From Rhinopomastus cyanomelas (Eukaryota > Chordata > Aves > Bucerotiformes > Rhinopomastidae): 64,000 bases of DNA. The stretch spans positions 186,001-250,000 of the forward strand of contig VXBP01002533.1 of assembly GCA_013400115.1 (NCBI GenBank), in the 5' to 3' direction. The notes beneath the pieces were generated by a model. That model saw only the letters and a program-made list of their open reading frames with translations, did not search any database and had not been told where the DNA came from. Below, one piece after another: positions 1-11,135 of the stretch (positions within the stretch are counted from its first letter, which is position 1; every line of letters begins with the position of its first letter). Made by a program: the position numbers and the translations under genes.

Positions 1-3000
1 TGTGGAGAATCATGTTGCTTTAAAAATGCAAAATTTGATGTGTTTTGTGTATGAATTTTTATTTCTTTTAATGAATGACAGGCACCACAAGCTGGAAGTC
101 TTACTTTGGCTTTTAAATAAATGTGAGACGTTTTCTTCTGGAGAAAATCTGTTTTCCAATTGCTCTCTGCTTTCCACACAAAATGGTACTCATATCTTCA
201 CACAAACAGAATGTCATCCTAGATCAAATACACATTAAAAACTCTGAGCTATTTTCAAAGTATTTTCAAAGAAACGTGGTGATTTTTACCCTCTAGTTGT
301 TACTAGAGTCAACAGCTGGGTGTTTCATTTCTGAAACAGAAACCTCAAAGTAAGCAGGTTGGTTTCAACGTGCTCATGAGCCCAGTCTTACTTTTTCTTT
401 TACCCTTTTCACAGTTGGAATTGGCTGTACAAAATTTTCCATTATGCAACAGGATTTGGAGCCACTCCGTCTGCTACGCTCCCTTTGGTCATGTCCAATA
501 ACTGCTGTTTCACATAACTCATTTAAATTGCCAGCTCTCCTGGGCAAGGCACCAGTCATTGTGATCATCTCTAAGGCTTGTAAATCTTCTCTTTAGTTTT
601 AAAATCCTTCATTTAGCATATTTAAGGCACAAATAAGCATTTACAAAACAAAAATTAAGTCATTTTGAAGCCCAAAATGTGGCTGCAGAGATTCCATCAA
701 AAAGAATCCAAATTGGCAACAATTTGGCTACTGGCAAATGAAGAAAACTTTCCTGCCCTGCTGTTTTGGTCTCTTAATAACATGGAGATGAACCTAGTGG
801 TTGCTAGATTTTTCTAATCCATTTTATAACAATAACTTTCACTTCTGTCTAGGGACTTTCCATCCCTTCAATGCCAAAAGCACCAGTGATTCAGATCTGA
901 TAAGAAGTCTGGTAGAGAACAGGAGGACTAATTGCATTTTCCCACACCGTACTCCGTAGGCCTTTTGCAGACATCATATTCAGCACAGTCTACAGACATA
1001 TCCCATGGCCACAGAAGTTATTCAAAAGACCTTTCATAGATGTTCCCTGATGAAGGATCTATCATAAGGATTGAAATGAAACAAAAACCCCATGTTTTCC
1101 AAAATGCCAAATGAAGGGAGAGGTGACTAAGACTAAGCCCCACCAAACTATCCTAGAACTTGTGAGACATACATGACAAGAACTTCCTGATCCAAGTAAA
1201 AAACTTGAGGCAGGTTGTCCACGGGCACAAAATAATTGACTCTTTGCAGGTCTCAGTTTTTCTTCTGACTTTTTGACATTGGAGAATTGGCGAGTGGAAA
1301 GGGCAATGGACGACCAAGGGACAAGCCAGTTAATTAGTGCCCAGACATCGCATGGTCAATCGATGGTTACGTTTGTGTGCTTGACCCTCCTGCTTTCAGT
1401 ACAGGTTTCACACTGACCCTTCCAAACTATTTTTTTCACTCAGTTCTGATTCTGTTCCCACAAAGAAATTTTATTCTGCTGTAATGGATGATTTCTGGCA
1501 GAATTAAATTAACATTTCTAGATGCCAAAAGTGGCCTTTCCAAAAATACACTTACGAAGAAGCCTGGTTTACTTTCACTTAACTCACTCTATACTCAGTA
1601 AAGCTGCAGTAGACCTCCCAGTGTGGCTGGTTCCAGGACTTCAAGGTCAGTCAGGCACTGTTGTAGAAGTGGGTTAAGAGCTTCCTGTGCCAGAGACTTC
1701 ACGATGTTTTCACTCTTTTGATTTTGTAGCTTTTAAGCATTATAGAGGGTCTTAGACCTCAGTACTGGAGATCTCCTGGTAGCTGGGAGTATTCTGTGCT
1801 CATACATTCTGTGAGACCTGTCTCAAATTTTCTCCATGGTACTGAGGGTTCATTGGATCTTCCTCTACAATGGAAACAGAAGTCAGTGTGACTGCTAGAG
1901 CTGTGCTGCATTATCAAGCAAGAGATTATTTTTGGGGAACCAAAGTTTTCTGAAGAGGTGCTCTCTCTGCTTGCGTTATCCTTTTTGTGTCATAATACTA
2001 TTACAGCATCATGTTATATAATTTGTTTGTGTTTCAGTCATCTGGAAGGGCCTGTGGTGATGTTCCCCTGTCCCAGAATGACAGAAGCACAAATTGTACC
2101 AACTGTGCTCGCAAGAAGGTGTCAGTTTTGTGTTTCTAGGAACATCCTGGGTTTAAGCCTTTACATCTGCTGATCATCCTCATCTCCCATTTCATTTTAT
2201 AATTTACTGTCTCTTTACAGAATGTTTAATCTATATAAAGGCACAGATTTTACGCCAGAATTTGACATGTCAGTCTTTTCTGCATGCCTCTCCTTTTCCC
2301 TCAGTTTAAAAATCGACTTGATTTGGCATTTCTCTCTTTGGTGACTATTTTCCCTCCAATGGGAAAAGGTAGAAAGCCCTCTAAACAGAATATTTTCTGA
2401 ATAAACCCTGCTGTGATAAGGAAGATGGTGTTCATTTGAGCATTACTTGGTGGTAGCCCCATGGTTTGGCTGTAAGAGCAGCATATAACACCAATTCAAG
2501 GGTGTTTTTCTTTGAATAAACACTGAAATAGATCTCACTGGGTTCTATGCCTTGCTTCTACCCTGCAGTTTGATTGGAACAACAGCAGCAGTTTGGGCTG
2601 CTCTGACTGCTGTTCAGGCACACAGATTATCCTCATTCCTCTCCGTATCAACGTACATAATCTTGCTTTGATTGCACTTGTGGATGGCAGATCTGTTGTT
2701 CACAAGTCATGCTAAACCAGTAACCCCCTAACAGGGTGTGATGTCTATGGTTCCTTTTCATCCAGGCAATGAGGCTAGGTTTGCTCTAAGTGAGCAAACC
2801 CCAGCTTATTATTCCTTGTCCCTAAAACACATTGAATTCAGAGAAGAAAATAAAGAAAAAGCATCTGTGAACCTACCACATTGTAGCACTACTCGTTGGC
2901 CTAATAAGTAGCTTTCACTTAGCTCAAGCATCCTTCAGACTATTGCTGTGTGAGAGAAGACTGCAACTTGGTGCTTGTCTGTCAGGAACTGTGGGGTAAT

Positions 3001-3420
3001 GCACTTGAACTGTTCCTATAAGACTGACATCACTTGTGCCTATGCCATGCTGGCACAAGACCAACTGATGCATGTCACAGTGTTGAGTGTATTAGATGTA
3101 GGTATGAAGTGTACATGTGGGGCTTCATGAAGCAGACACAGACCCCTTTAACGTAGGCTTGTACAAACGTAATGCCTGCACGTGTCTGTGTATGACGACA
3201 CAAAGAAAGCAGACAAGAGACTTCCTTATAGCTTATGGTTAGAGAAAAAGACAAAAAAATAAAAAGGAAAAAAATTAACCACAGACATGATCCCCTTCCT
3301 TTTCCCCCAGGATATATTCCAGTGGATCCTTTCATCCCTCTGTGTCACAGTGCAGTCTGTCACGTTGTGCACTGATATTATTGCTAATAAATGCCCTGAA
3401 CAGGCTGTATTTTACCATTT
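1..3420. other. unique AT-rich sequence, no gene seen
   Basis: No open frame here exceeds 90 codons. The longest is an 86-codon minus-strand frame at 3075-3335, and it does not resemble any protein I know. There is a purine-rich A tract near 3243-3270. I see no CR1 tail, tandem array or RNA gene in this block. It could be intron or intergenic sequence. Confidence 0.6.
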
Positions 3421-3843
3421 CATAGAATAATGCAATTGTTTAGATTGGAAAGGACCTTAAAGACATCTCGTTCCAACCCCCCTGTCCTAGGCTGGGACAC
3501 CTCTCATTAGACCAACTTGCTCAATGCTCTATCCAATCTGGCCTTGAACACTTTCATGGAGGGGCCATCCATAAGTTGTCTGGGCAACTTGTTCCAGTGC
3601 CTCATCGCCCTCTCATTTAAATACAATTATTATGCTCCCTTATAAAGCTGCCCTCCCTATCTGTGCTGTCGTCCCCCTTTAAAAACTGAAAAGCTACTCT
3701 AAGTTCTCCCTGGAGTATTCTCTTACTCAGGCTGAAGGACCCAATTCTCTTTGCCTGTCTTCACAGGGAAGGTGCTTCAGCCTTCTGAGAATCTTGGTGG
3801 TCTGCTCTGGACTCACTCCAGCAGGTCCATGTCCTTATTTCTG
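3421..3843 (-). mobile_element. CR1 LINE fragment, older subfamily, 3' end
   Basis: On the plus strand the segment opens with CATAGAATAATGCAATTG and continues into a block matching the reverse complement of the CR1 3' end. Landmarks are TTGGAAAGGACCTTAAAG, the 'tgggcaacttgttccagtgcc' region and the 'ctgctctggactcactccagcagg' region. These encode, on the minus strand, the C-terminal tail of the CR1 reverse transcriptase, which is now broken. Divergence is visibly higher than in the young copies elsewhere in the window, so it belongs to an older CR1 subfamily. It is 5' truncated, as CR1 copies usually are. Confidence 0.9.
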
Positions 3844-6800
3844 TTCATGTTCATTACTTCAGCCATAACCTGTGAAATGTCAGATAGCCAGGTTAGTCCC
3901 TGTGGTACAATTCAGGAGCTGTAGAATTTGCAAAAGAATATGCAATCAAAGAGCACCAACCAAGTGCAATTGACACCACCCATTGCAGCTCATCGAATCA
4001 AGAATTACCCTCTGATTGATGCAGAGTGATGAGCAATCACTTGTAATTGATTGGAATTCATTTGGTATGGAATGGCACGTTGAGTAATTGCTGCTGAGAA
4101 ATAATGACTGGTTAAAGCTAAGAGGACAGGCTTCAGCCAGTCCATATGTTTTTGACTTTTTGGTTGACTTCAAACACCTGTGAACACCAGTACAGCTTAT
4201 TGTTTCTATAGCCTGGGTTTCAGGTGTTGTATACTGGCCCAGCTTTATGAATTCATTAAAAACAGAAGTGTGTGACATCTTGAGGTTAAGAAATGAAAAG
4301 GCTAGATGTTATTCTAATGCTTTGAATCTTGACCAGTTAGACAGCTTAAAGAGTTGGTGCGTGTCCACAGTGAAATACTCTGTCTGTGTGTATGTGTGTG
4401 TGTGTGTGTGCGCGCACCCGCGCATGTTCACAATGAATAAAGACAGGATAGTCTAATGGATAGAATAAATTTTAACACAAATCTTTTATACATGGTTTTT
4501 GTACAAGAAGAAGAAATCAGTGAAGTTGATGAGTTCAGTGTTTTCTGAGGTGACATTGGAACACCCAGGGTCTCAGGGAGGGTTGGTGAGGGCATGATAC
4601 TATGGATCAGCAGTGTGTGGCCAAGCTTTCTTGTCATTATCTCTAGTGAATTCATGTTCTCTTCATCTGACGTGTAGCACTCGAATCTAAAATCTCAACA
4701 GGTTTCAGACAACATATGGCAAAACACTGAGCCAAAAAAGAGAAATTGGATTTGTTTTTCCTTCATTTTGCATAATGTGACATATATTATCTTATTTACT
4801 TCTCTTACTTTTGACCAACCCTACATTTAAGATACCTTTACTACACGTGTACATGAAGCAATTTCACTGCAGCTTCTCACATGACACCTTTACAGCATTT
4901 TTCTAATGTACATTTAGCCCACACAACATAAATCCATTCAATACCATCTTAATGTATTCAGCACACAATAATAATAATCTTACTGTGCATTAAAATTAGC
5001 ACAAGAGAAAGGTTTTGTTTCCTTCTGGTACAACCAAGGCTTTCAAAATAGCATCGAACAAAAGAGCTTTCGTACAGGTAAGACAAGGATGACTGCAGTG
5101 CTGGAGAGTAATGAGGAGCATTGGGGACACACAGAGGCTCTCCTTTGGAATGTGCTTTTGGGGGGGGTTCTTCAGTCCTTCAAAGACCAGTGCAAGGAAA
5201 GAGCCTGCCAACATTTCCTGTGCCTGAGTCATGGATCAGTCAGCTGTACTGAGATGAAATTTATTGCAGTCTGGCAATTTTCTTACCCTTTTCGTAATAA
5301 AAACAATGATTCTTTAAGCAGCCAGAAAACATTTAAAATTATATTTTCATAAGTTTGTGTGATCTCCAGTTTATTAATGCCAGTGACTTGATGACTAGCA
5401 GGTGCTAAATGGGGTTCTCAGTTTCTTACCATCACGTTTGGGTATTTTTTGCTACAACTGGGATTTCTAGCCAACTCACTCAGGCACCATTTTTATCCAC
5501 AGGTGGGGTTTTTTTATTTTTAAACTGAGGGGTCAATGCTACTTGCTTTGCACTCTAGTGAAAAGTCCCCAGCATAAGGCAGTGGAGCTTTTATTGTGGT
5601 TTATACAGTCATGTGGAGAGGCACAGTGGTGCCTTGGTAATTTGGAAAACCAACAAATACTATCATTTGTACCAGCACATAAGCACATCAGATTATTTCC
5701 TAGCTGGCAGTATATAGTGCACAAGAGCACGGTCAGTGAGAGACCATTTCTGTGGCCTCATCGTGATCAGAAGGTACGGTAAACGTTGTCTGTGTGAAGA
5801 ATCCCTTGTGGTGTATTTGCAGGAGTTTATATGCTGTCCCAAAGGAAGCTAAATTTATCAAACCAAACGACTTTGGCAGCTGTGATACATTTAAGTACAA
5901 AAGTTTTATAAACCCTAGAGAAACAAGTATTTGTAAGGAGTGGAGTTTTTTAGTTCATCTGCAAATAGATCCTTTTAAGGTTTTAGCAGGACTTGTCCAC
6001 TGGCACCCTTATTTTCAGTTATTTTTTTCACGTGTAGCATCATTTAATCCTTAACATCCTATTGGCTCAGGGCAGGCACTGGCTCTTACCTGCTTTCCCA
6101 TTCCTGCCAGCTCCATACAGCATCAGCTCTGGATGGGCCCTCTTGCCAATGTTTCTGGAGTGATGCTATCTATTCTTCTGCTCTAATTAATGGTCATTTT
6201 TCTAAGACATAAAGCTTTGCAAGTGCTAGGAGAAGGAATGTTTGGGGGTTTGTTACTTCCAAGTATCACTTGGTGCTAATTTCACATTTTCTTTTGAAGC
6301 ACCAGATCCAAAAAGATATTGTAGCATAAAAAACCTCCTTAGTGCAGTTTATTGAATTTTTGAAAATGTATTTTATTTTTTTGAAAAGTTATTATTTTTC
6401 TTCTGTATTCTTGACAGCTATTTTCATTTCATAAATCAAACTTGGAATACTAATTCATAGTGTTTTCTCACTAGATTGCTTGCTTTTTCATACGCATGGA
6501 TGTCTGAGCACATTTGTAAAAATATACTCTGGATAGTACTGAAAAGCTTAGGTGGCTTCAGGAAGAGATTGGATGAATTTGGGGTTATTAGATATATGTT
6601 ATAAATGGCATTGAGCTCTGAAAGTCCTATATTTAAGATGGTTGTAGTGTGCTGGTGAATCATATCTTCCTACACCTCTCTTACCCTCTTACCCAAGTGG
6701 GAAACAGGCTTTGGGACTAAACAGACTTTTGACCCTGTCTAATCTGGCCAGCCCCATGTGTATTTAGACCATCTTCTGAACTCAAGCAGTGCTCTAGTTT

Positions 6801-6881
6801 TACAGCCCACAGAAACACTGTTCCGTTTACTTTTCTTACTACATCAAAATTAACAAGACCTAACACACAAAAAAAAGCTCT
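3844..6881. other. unique sequence with a TG/CG microsatellite
   Basis: This block contains several overlapping short open frames (up to 110 codons on the minus strand at 3946-4278) with no recognisable domain. An alternating TG/CG tract at 4383-4417 and an eight-G run near 5161 are the only simple-sequence features. No splice-flanked coding exon stood out. Confidence 0.55.
4383..4417. repeat. (TG)n/(CG)n microsatellite
   Basis: The tract is alternating pyrimidine-purine: TG dinucleotides, one TA interruption, then CGCGC and CAC. Alternating TG and CG steps of this length are the kind of sequence known to adopt left-handed Z-DNA under negative supercoiling. It lies in sequence with no gene model. 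Confidence 0.9.
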
Positions 6882-7034
6882 AGGGGAGTGTGTCTCCTTC
6901 TCTGGAAATGTTTAAAACCTACCTGGATATTTTCCTGTGCATCTTGGTCTAGGTGAGCCTGCTCTGGCAGGGGGATTGGACTAGATGATCTTTTGAGGTT
7001 CCTTCCAATCCCTAATGTTCTGTGATTCTGTGAT
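6882..7034 (+). mobile_element. CR1 3'-end fragment, young family
   Basis: The copy reads in CR1 sense orientation from the 'ctggaaatgtttaaaacctacctgg' region through GGGGGATTGGACTAGATGA to a TGTTCTGTGATTCTGTGA tail. Only about the last 150 bp of the element are present, so it is a severe 5' truncation with no reverse transcriptase domain of consequence. The ATTCTGTG octamers at the end are the normal CR1 3' microsatellite. Confidence 0.93.
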
Positions 7035-8584
7035 ATATGAGGAGAGTGTGGACACGGAAGTGTGTGCATGAATATTTGTAATACACACAGCCAGTCAGAA
7101 AGGATAGTTTTTCTAAAGACCTGTTGTGTTTGCTTTCCAAAGACATTCAAGTCTCCTTCAACCTCTACAGATTTCTGAAAAGTCTACAAAATATTTGAAG
7201 TTCCATTCATTTTCTAATAGTGCAGGTAGATAGATAGGGAGTGTTTGTAATGTGGTAAGTTTTTACATTGCTATGAAAGTTTCAGGGGAAAAAAGGACCC
7301 AAAAAAAGCTGTCATTGTTTCGACTTGATTTTATTTTTGCTAAACCGTGTGGGCTAACTATTTAGCTAAACAGTTCTGCATGGGCCCACTGAGCAGTGAT
7401 CTTTATGGACTAGTTTGAGGGAACGTGTTCTATTAAAAGAAAAAAAAAATCTTGTTTTATATTAGCAAACAAGTTTCAGCACCTAGAGACAAGTTATACA
7501 TTTAAACATTTTTAAATGTAATGCTCATTTCTAATCTTAAACTCAATTACTAGATTTTCCTCTGGCTCAGATCAAGGCTGAAGAGAGACTTTCTTCAAAG
7601 TGTGTTTGAAGTTCCCAGAAAAGTTGACTCCACTGACTTCTTCTGTTGAGATTTTTATAGTAATTATCATAAGATATCTGAAGTTGTTTCTAGCTGTAAT
7701 ATATCTATTTTCTGACAAAGCCAGATGTTTAGCATTTCAATTAATTTCCCTCATATTGGTTAGTTGTTGCTGTTTTTTCTGTTCATTGTTCCTCAACTTT
7801 CTAAAGATTTTATGTTCAAAGTAAAAAGTTTGCTCCCCAGAAAAGTGGAAAGTATCTGACCTTTCATTTTTCAGGTATAATAGAAGAAAAGACCTCAGAA
7901 AATGACTCTAATTTTGAGCTTCTCAGAGTGCACCAGGCGCGGTCTCTGAAACGCACGTACAATAACCTTGTGTGTAGTTAAGAGAGGTAGACAAGATTTA
8001 TGAGCCTGCAAGTCTGCTGCAGTTTGGTTAAGTGAGGACATTGTGCCCAAAATGTAGCTGAGAAGAAAACCATCCCTGTTTGCTCAGAGCTGTAACGTGA
8101 ATGTTCACTAGGAAGGGAAGCACTTTTCACCCTACTTGCACTACTGTGATGCAAAAGAAATTAGTGTCAGGAAAGTTTTTCTCTTAGCTGACACTTCTGA
8201 GGTTCCAGTGGACAATCATACGTAAACAAAAAGGTGTTCTGAAGTAAAAAAAACTTGACAGCATGACTGTGAAGTATCAGTTATTGTAGGATGCTGTCGA
8301 TTGTATTCCTGGTTATATTCCACGTTTGTTGTTGTGGTCCATAGTTCACATGGAAATTCAAGGCCAAATTTCTTTTGCATTTCCCCCACTATCCGCAGGG
8401 AAATCCATGAATGCCAACCTGTGATCAAGGTAATTCTGGAGCCAGTTCTGTTCTGACTGTTGGTGTCATTATACTTAGAAAAACTGGATTTTACACCACA
8501 TGCTCATCCATTTTCTTTCTTGTTTTAGGGAATTTTGTGTAGCATAAAATATTTTATCTACCTGTTTGTTCTACTGATCAGGCT
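7035..8584. other. unique AT-rich sequence
   Basis: No coding exon, RNA gene or recognisable repeat was found between the CR1 tails. A short A-run sits at about 7438-7450. The longest frame, 96 codons on the minus strand at 6860-7150, mostly translates the antisense of the neighbouring CR1 tail and is not a gene. Confidence 0.55.
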
Positions 8585-8680
8585 AGATGAGGCTCCGGCC
8601 AGCCTGATCTAGGGTGGGGTGTCCCTGCACATGGCAGAGAAGTTGGAACTGGATGATCCTGTGGTCCCTTCTAATCCTGA
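8585..8680 (+). mobile_element. CR1 3'-end fragment, older subfamily
   Basis: The wording 'cctgatctagggtggggtgtccctgc' and 'atggcagagaagttggaactggatgatcc' is the 3' end of an older CR1 type that carries a GTGTCCCTGCCCATGGCAG module, which the young family lacks. It ends at 'cttctaatcctga' without its octamer tail. A younger CR1 tail in the same orientation follows directly, so the older copy's tail was probably the landing site. Confidence 0.85.
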
Positions 8681-8761
8681 CTCGGTCTAGGTGATCCTGC
8701 TGTGGCAGGGGGATTGGACTAGATGACTTTCGAGGTCCCTTCCAATCCCTTCTATGATTCT
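8681..8761 (+). mobile_element. CR1 3'-end fragment, young family, abutting an older copy
   Basis: About 80 bp from CTCGGTCTAGGTGATCCTGC through GGGGGATTGGACTAGATGA to CCCTTCTATGATTC. It follows the older CR1 tail at 8585-8680 with no spacer and in the same orientation. Only the last part of the 3' untranslated region remains. Confidence 0.92.
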
Positions 8762-8926
8762 ACTGGACCTACTTCTTCAAGGTATGGACAATACCATGTT
8801 TGATTGCGCAGAGCTCTCCGTCCTCTCTAGTTTTGTTAGGCAATAATAATTATCATTATCATCAATCACAATAAAGAGTGCATGAAGGTTATCATTCTAA
8901 CTAAGAACATAAACACTTCAGGGGAA

Positions 8927-8941
8927 GGGGGGGGGGGGGGG
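8927..8941 (+). repeat. 15-base G homopolymer
   Basis: A run of fifteen G residues, preceded by GGGGAA at 8921-8926. On the plus strand this could form a G-quadruplex, and the run length is likely to be unstable or mis-sequenced. It lies between two CR1 tails. Confidence 0.9.
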
Positions 8942-8970
8942 AGGAGAACATATAAACATCCTTCTTTCTC

Positions 8971-9064
8971 GACTGGATCTAAGTGATTCTGCTGTGGTGG
9001 ACGGATGGGACTAGATGATCATTTGAAGTCCCTTCCAATCCCTAACGTTCTGTGATTCTGTGGT
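8971..9064 (+). mobile_element. CR1 3'-end fragment, young family
   Basis: The segment matches the CR1 terminus from GACTGGATCTAAGTGATTCTG through GACTAGATGATCATTTGAAG to TTCTGTGATTCTGTGGTTC. It is the third CR1 terminus within 500 bp in the same orientation. Several substitutions (for example GGACGGATGGGACTAG) make it slightly older than the 8681 copy. Confidence 0.9.
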
Positions 9065-10067
9065 TCTCCAAAGGTCACATTTTGTCCCCTCATTTCAATG
9101 TCTTATGCTGGAAAAAGTCAGCAGTGGTCATGTGGTAGTGTCTGATGAGAGAACAAACGTCACTGCATTCTCAGAGTTAAAACAATCAGCCTCACAAGTC
9201 CTCTCCGTGGTACTTTATTTCCTGCTTTATTTTACCTCTAGCAAAACACCTGCTTTTTAGCTGGAAAAAGTCTCAAAACTAGTGCTGGGTAGAGAGGCAG
9301 TTTCTTTCCTGTTTTTCATGAATCTAGGGATGGGGCCAGGTTACGGATGGTTTCATAAAAGGCCAGTGTTAGAAGAATTTGAAGGGAGTTTGGTAGGTTA
9401 AATAGGTACATCGCACAGAACTGTCAGAGTCACAGACTGCTTGATCTCTGGCTCCCCTGTGGGCATTATAATTTGGCTTCATTTTGGGCACCATCAAAGA
9501 TCTATGGAAATTCTGAGCTTCGCGTTATAAACACCAAAGTAGCCATAATTCTTGGTTTATTACAACTTTTAAAATTTGTTTATAGGGATAGAATGGAAAG
9601 TTTATTAAAAATGTCCTCTTGATGCCGTGGCTGGCATGTTGGAAATGCTATTAGTCAATGAATGAATAACGATCAGTAAATGCACTGCTCAAGAGTAATG
9701 GAAACACACTTTATTCAATAATATTTATACTCAGCATTATACTGCCAGTCACTTGTATGGAAACGACTGCAGTAAAGAGTCTCTTTCAGAATTAACTCTG
9801 TTCCTTTCTCAAGACAGAGAAAATGTAGGCATGGCCCAAGCTTAAAAGTCCCCAGTGGGTAATTGATTTAACATAGCGTTCGTGTGTTCCCAGACAGGAG
9901 ATTTTTTTTATTAAATCTGCTGCAAGGCTCTTAAACATCTAAGACTATGTTGCTTAAGCTCCCTGTGAGACAGAGAAGCTGGGAGCATTTTCTTGCTCTT
10001 GGGTGTGCCTGTATGCCTGTGATGGGGAACTTTGACAGTGCCTTGATTTCATGTTGAAATGAAATGT
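9065..10067. other. unique sequence, nothing recognised
   Basis: I see no exon, repeat or RNA gene here. A 66-codon frame at 9060-9260 starts inside the CR1 tail and has no resemblance to a known protein. Confidence 0.55.
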
Positions 10068-10391
10068 AGATGCACAGCATTGCTCCCTTCTCCCTGTCCT
10101 CGTGCTGCAGCAGACTTCAAGTCCTGAACCTGTTGTCTACTACTTTTCCCAATCCCCTTTTGATCCTGCTGACACTTTTCATATCTACAATGGTCTGTAG
10201 TAGTAAATTCCACATCTCCTGTGTAAGGAAGCTCTTTTATAAACTGTTTTAAGTAGATCTTCTATTGGTTAATCGTGATGTTCTCCTATTGCAGAAGTTC
10301 CAGAACATCAATTCCACATTCAGCTTTCCTACTGATTTTATGATTTTGTAGACCTTGTTCATAACCCTCCATCCAGAGAGGTAGGTGAGAA
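10068..10391 (-). mobile_element. ancient CR1/L3-like LINE relic, left part
   Basis: Although heavily decayed, the plus strand keeps phrases typical of the reverse complement of ancient CR1/L3-type ORF2. Examples are 'gtagtaaattccacatctcc' followed by 'tgtgtaaggaagctc', and 'gattttatgattttgtagacc' followed by 'cataaccctcc'. In intact relatives these encode the final reverse transcriptase segment. The relic resumes at 10641 after an inserted block of younger CR1 and 5S-derived sequence. The assignment rests on remembered consensus wording; no alignment was run. Confidence 0.65.
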
Positions 10392-10470
10392 GAATCATAG
10401 AATCATAGAATCATTAGGGATTGGAAAGGACCTCGAAAGATCATCCAGTCCAATCCCCCTGCAACAGCAG
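10392..10470 (-). mobile_element. CR1 3'-end fragment, young family, nested in ancient relic
   Basis: Three ATCATAGA-type octamers open the element on the plus strand, followed by TTAGGGATTGGAAAGGACC and CCAATCCCCCTGC. It stops after about 80 bp. It is inserted into the ancient CR1/L3-like relic and stands in inverted orientation to the 5S/CR1 chimera that follows. A small tandem of GCATAGAG (10471-10486) sits at its truncated edge. Confidence 0.92.
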
Positions 10471-10502
10471 GCATAGAGGCATAGAGATGGAATGTTGCAT
10501 TA

Positions 10503-10640
10503 GTTAAGCAGGGTCAGGCCTGGTTTGTACTGAGATAGGAGACAGTCTGGGTACACCAGGTGCTGTAGGCTGACCCTGCTCCAGCAGGGGGGATTGGCCT
10601 TAGATGATCTTTCAAGGTCCTTTCCAACATTCTGTGATTG
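10503..10640 (+). mobile_element. 5S rRNA-CR1 chimeric retroposon
   Basis: Positions 10503-10572 align without gaps to nucleotides 51-120 of vertebrate 5S rRNA at about 58 of 70 identical by my hand count. Differences are mainly transitions. Conserved blocks include TTAAGCAGGGTC, GGCCTGG and GTGCTGTAGGCT. The match starts near box A, so the Pol III internal control region (box A, intermediate element, box C) is largely retained while the 5' half of 5S is missing. Immediately afterwards ACCCTGCTCCAGCAGGGG begins a standard young CR1 terminus, ending TTCCAACATTCTGTGATTG at 10640. The structure is a 5S body with a CR1 tail, as made by template switching during CR1 reverse transcription, or a SINE of that design. 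It is not a functional 5S gene. Confidence 0.85.
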
Positions 10641-11135
10641 TCTCCAAATTGAAGAGTCCTCTGTGCTCAAGTGGATTGTGCTTTGCACTCCTGGTCATTT
10701 TATTTACCATTTTCTCTACATTCTGAAAGTCTGCTTCTGTCCTAGAATTACATGCTGAACTCAAGATAGGAGCTCATCACATTTTTATACAGTAGAAAAA
10801 TTATGTTCCCCCTTCTCAAGGTCCTTCTGGATGATGCTAAACACTCTGTTGAGTTTTTTGGCTGCTCTTGCCTGTCTTGATTTCAGGGACCTGTCAATTA
10901 CGACTAGGAGATCTCTTTTGCAATTTGCACTTCTGGGTACTACCCTGTGGTAGAAATAGTTTGGATTATTTTTCCCTGGGTGTTTTTATCTACAGTTAAG
11001 CTCATCTGCTGTGTTCTACTCATTCACAGAGTTTAATGAAGTCCTTCTGGAATGTCTTGGTATTGTCACAACACCTGACTTTGCAGAAGAGCTGAGGCTC
11101 ATCCACATTTACAGAGAGGTGAAAAACGTTAATAC
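10641..11135 (-). mobile_element. ancient CR1/L3-like LINE relic, right part
   Basis: The relic of 10068-10391 continues here. The plus strand shows 'tctccaaattgaagagtcc', 'gagttttttggctgctcttgcctg', 'cgactaggagatctcttttgc' and 'atctacagttaagctcatctgc'. These parallel the reverse-complement phrases of ancient CR1/L3 ORF2, where a 'ctccaagatctctttcttg' module precedes 'catttatcaacattgaatttcatctgcc'. No open frame survives. The two halves together span about 820 bp of the old element. Confidence 0.7.

Noticed and set aside
10503..10572. Functional 5S rRNA gene
   Set aside because: The 5' 50 nucleotides are missing, about 12 of 70 positions differ, and the 3' end runs into CR1 instead of a T-run terminator.
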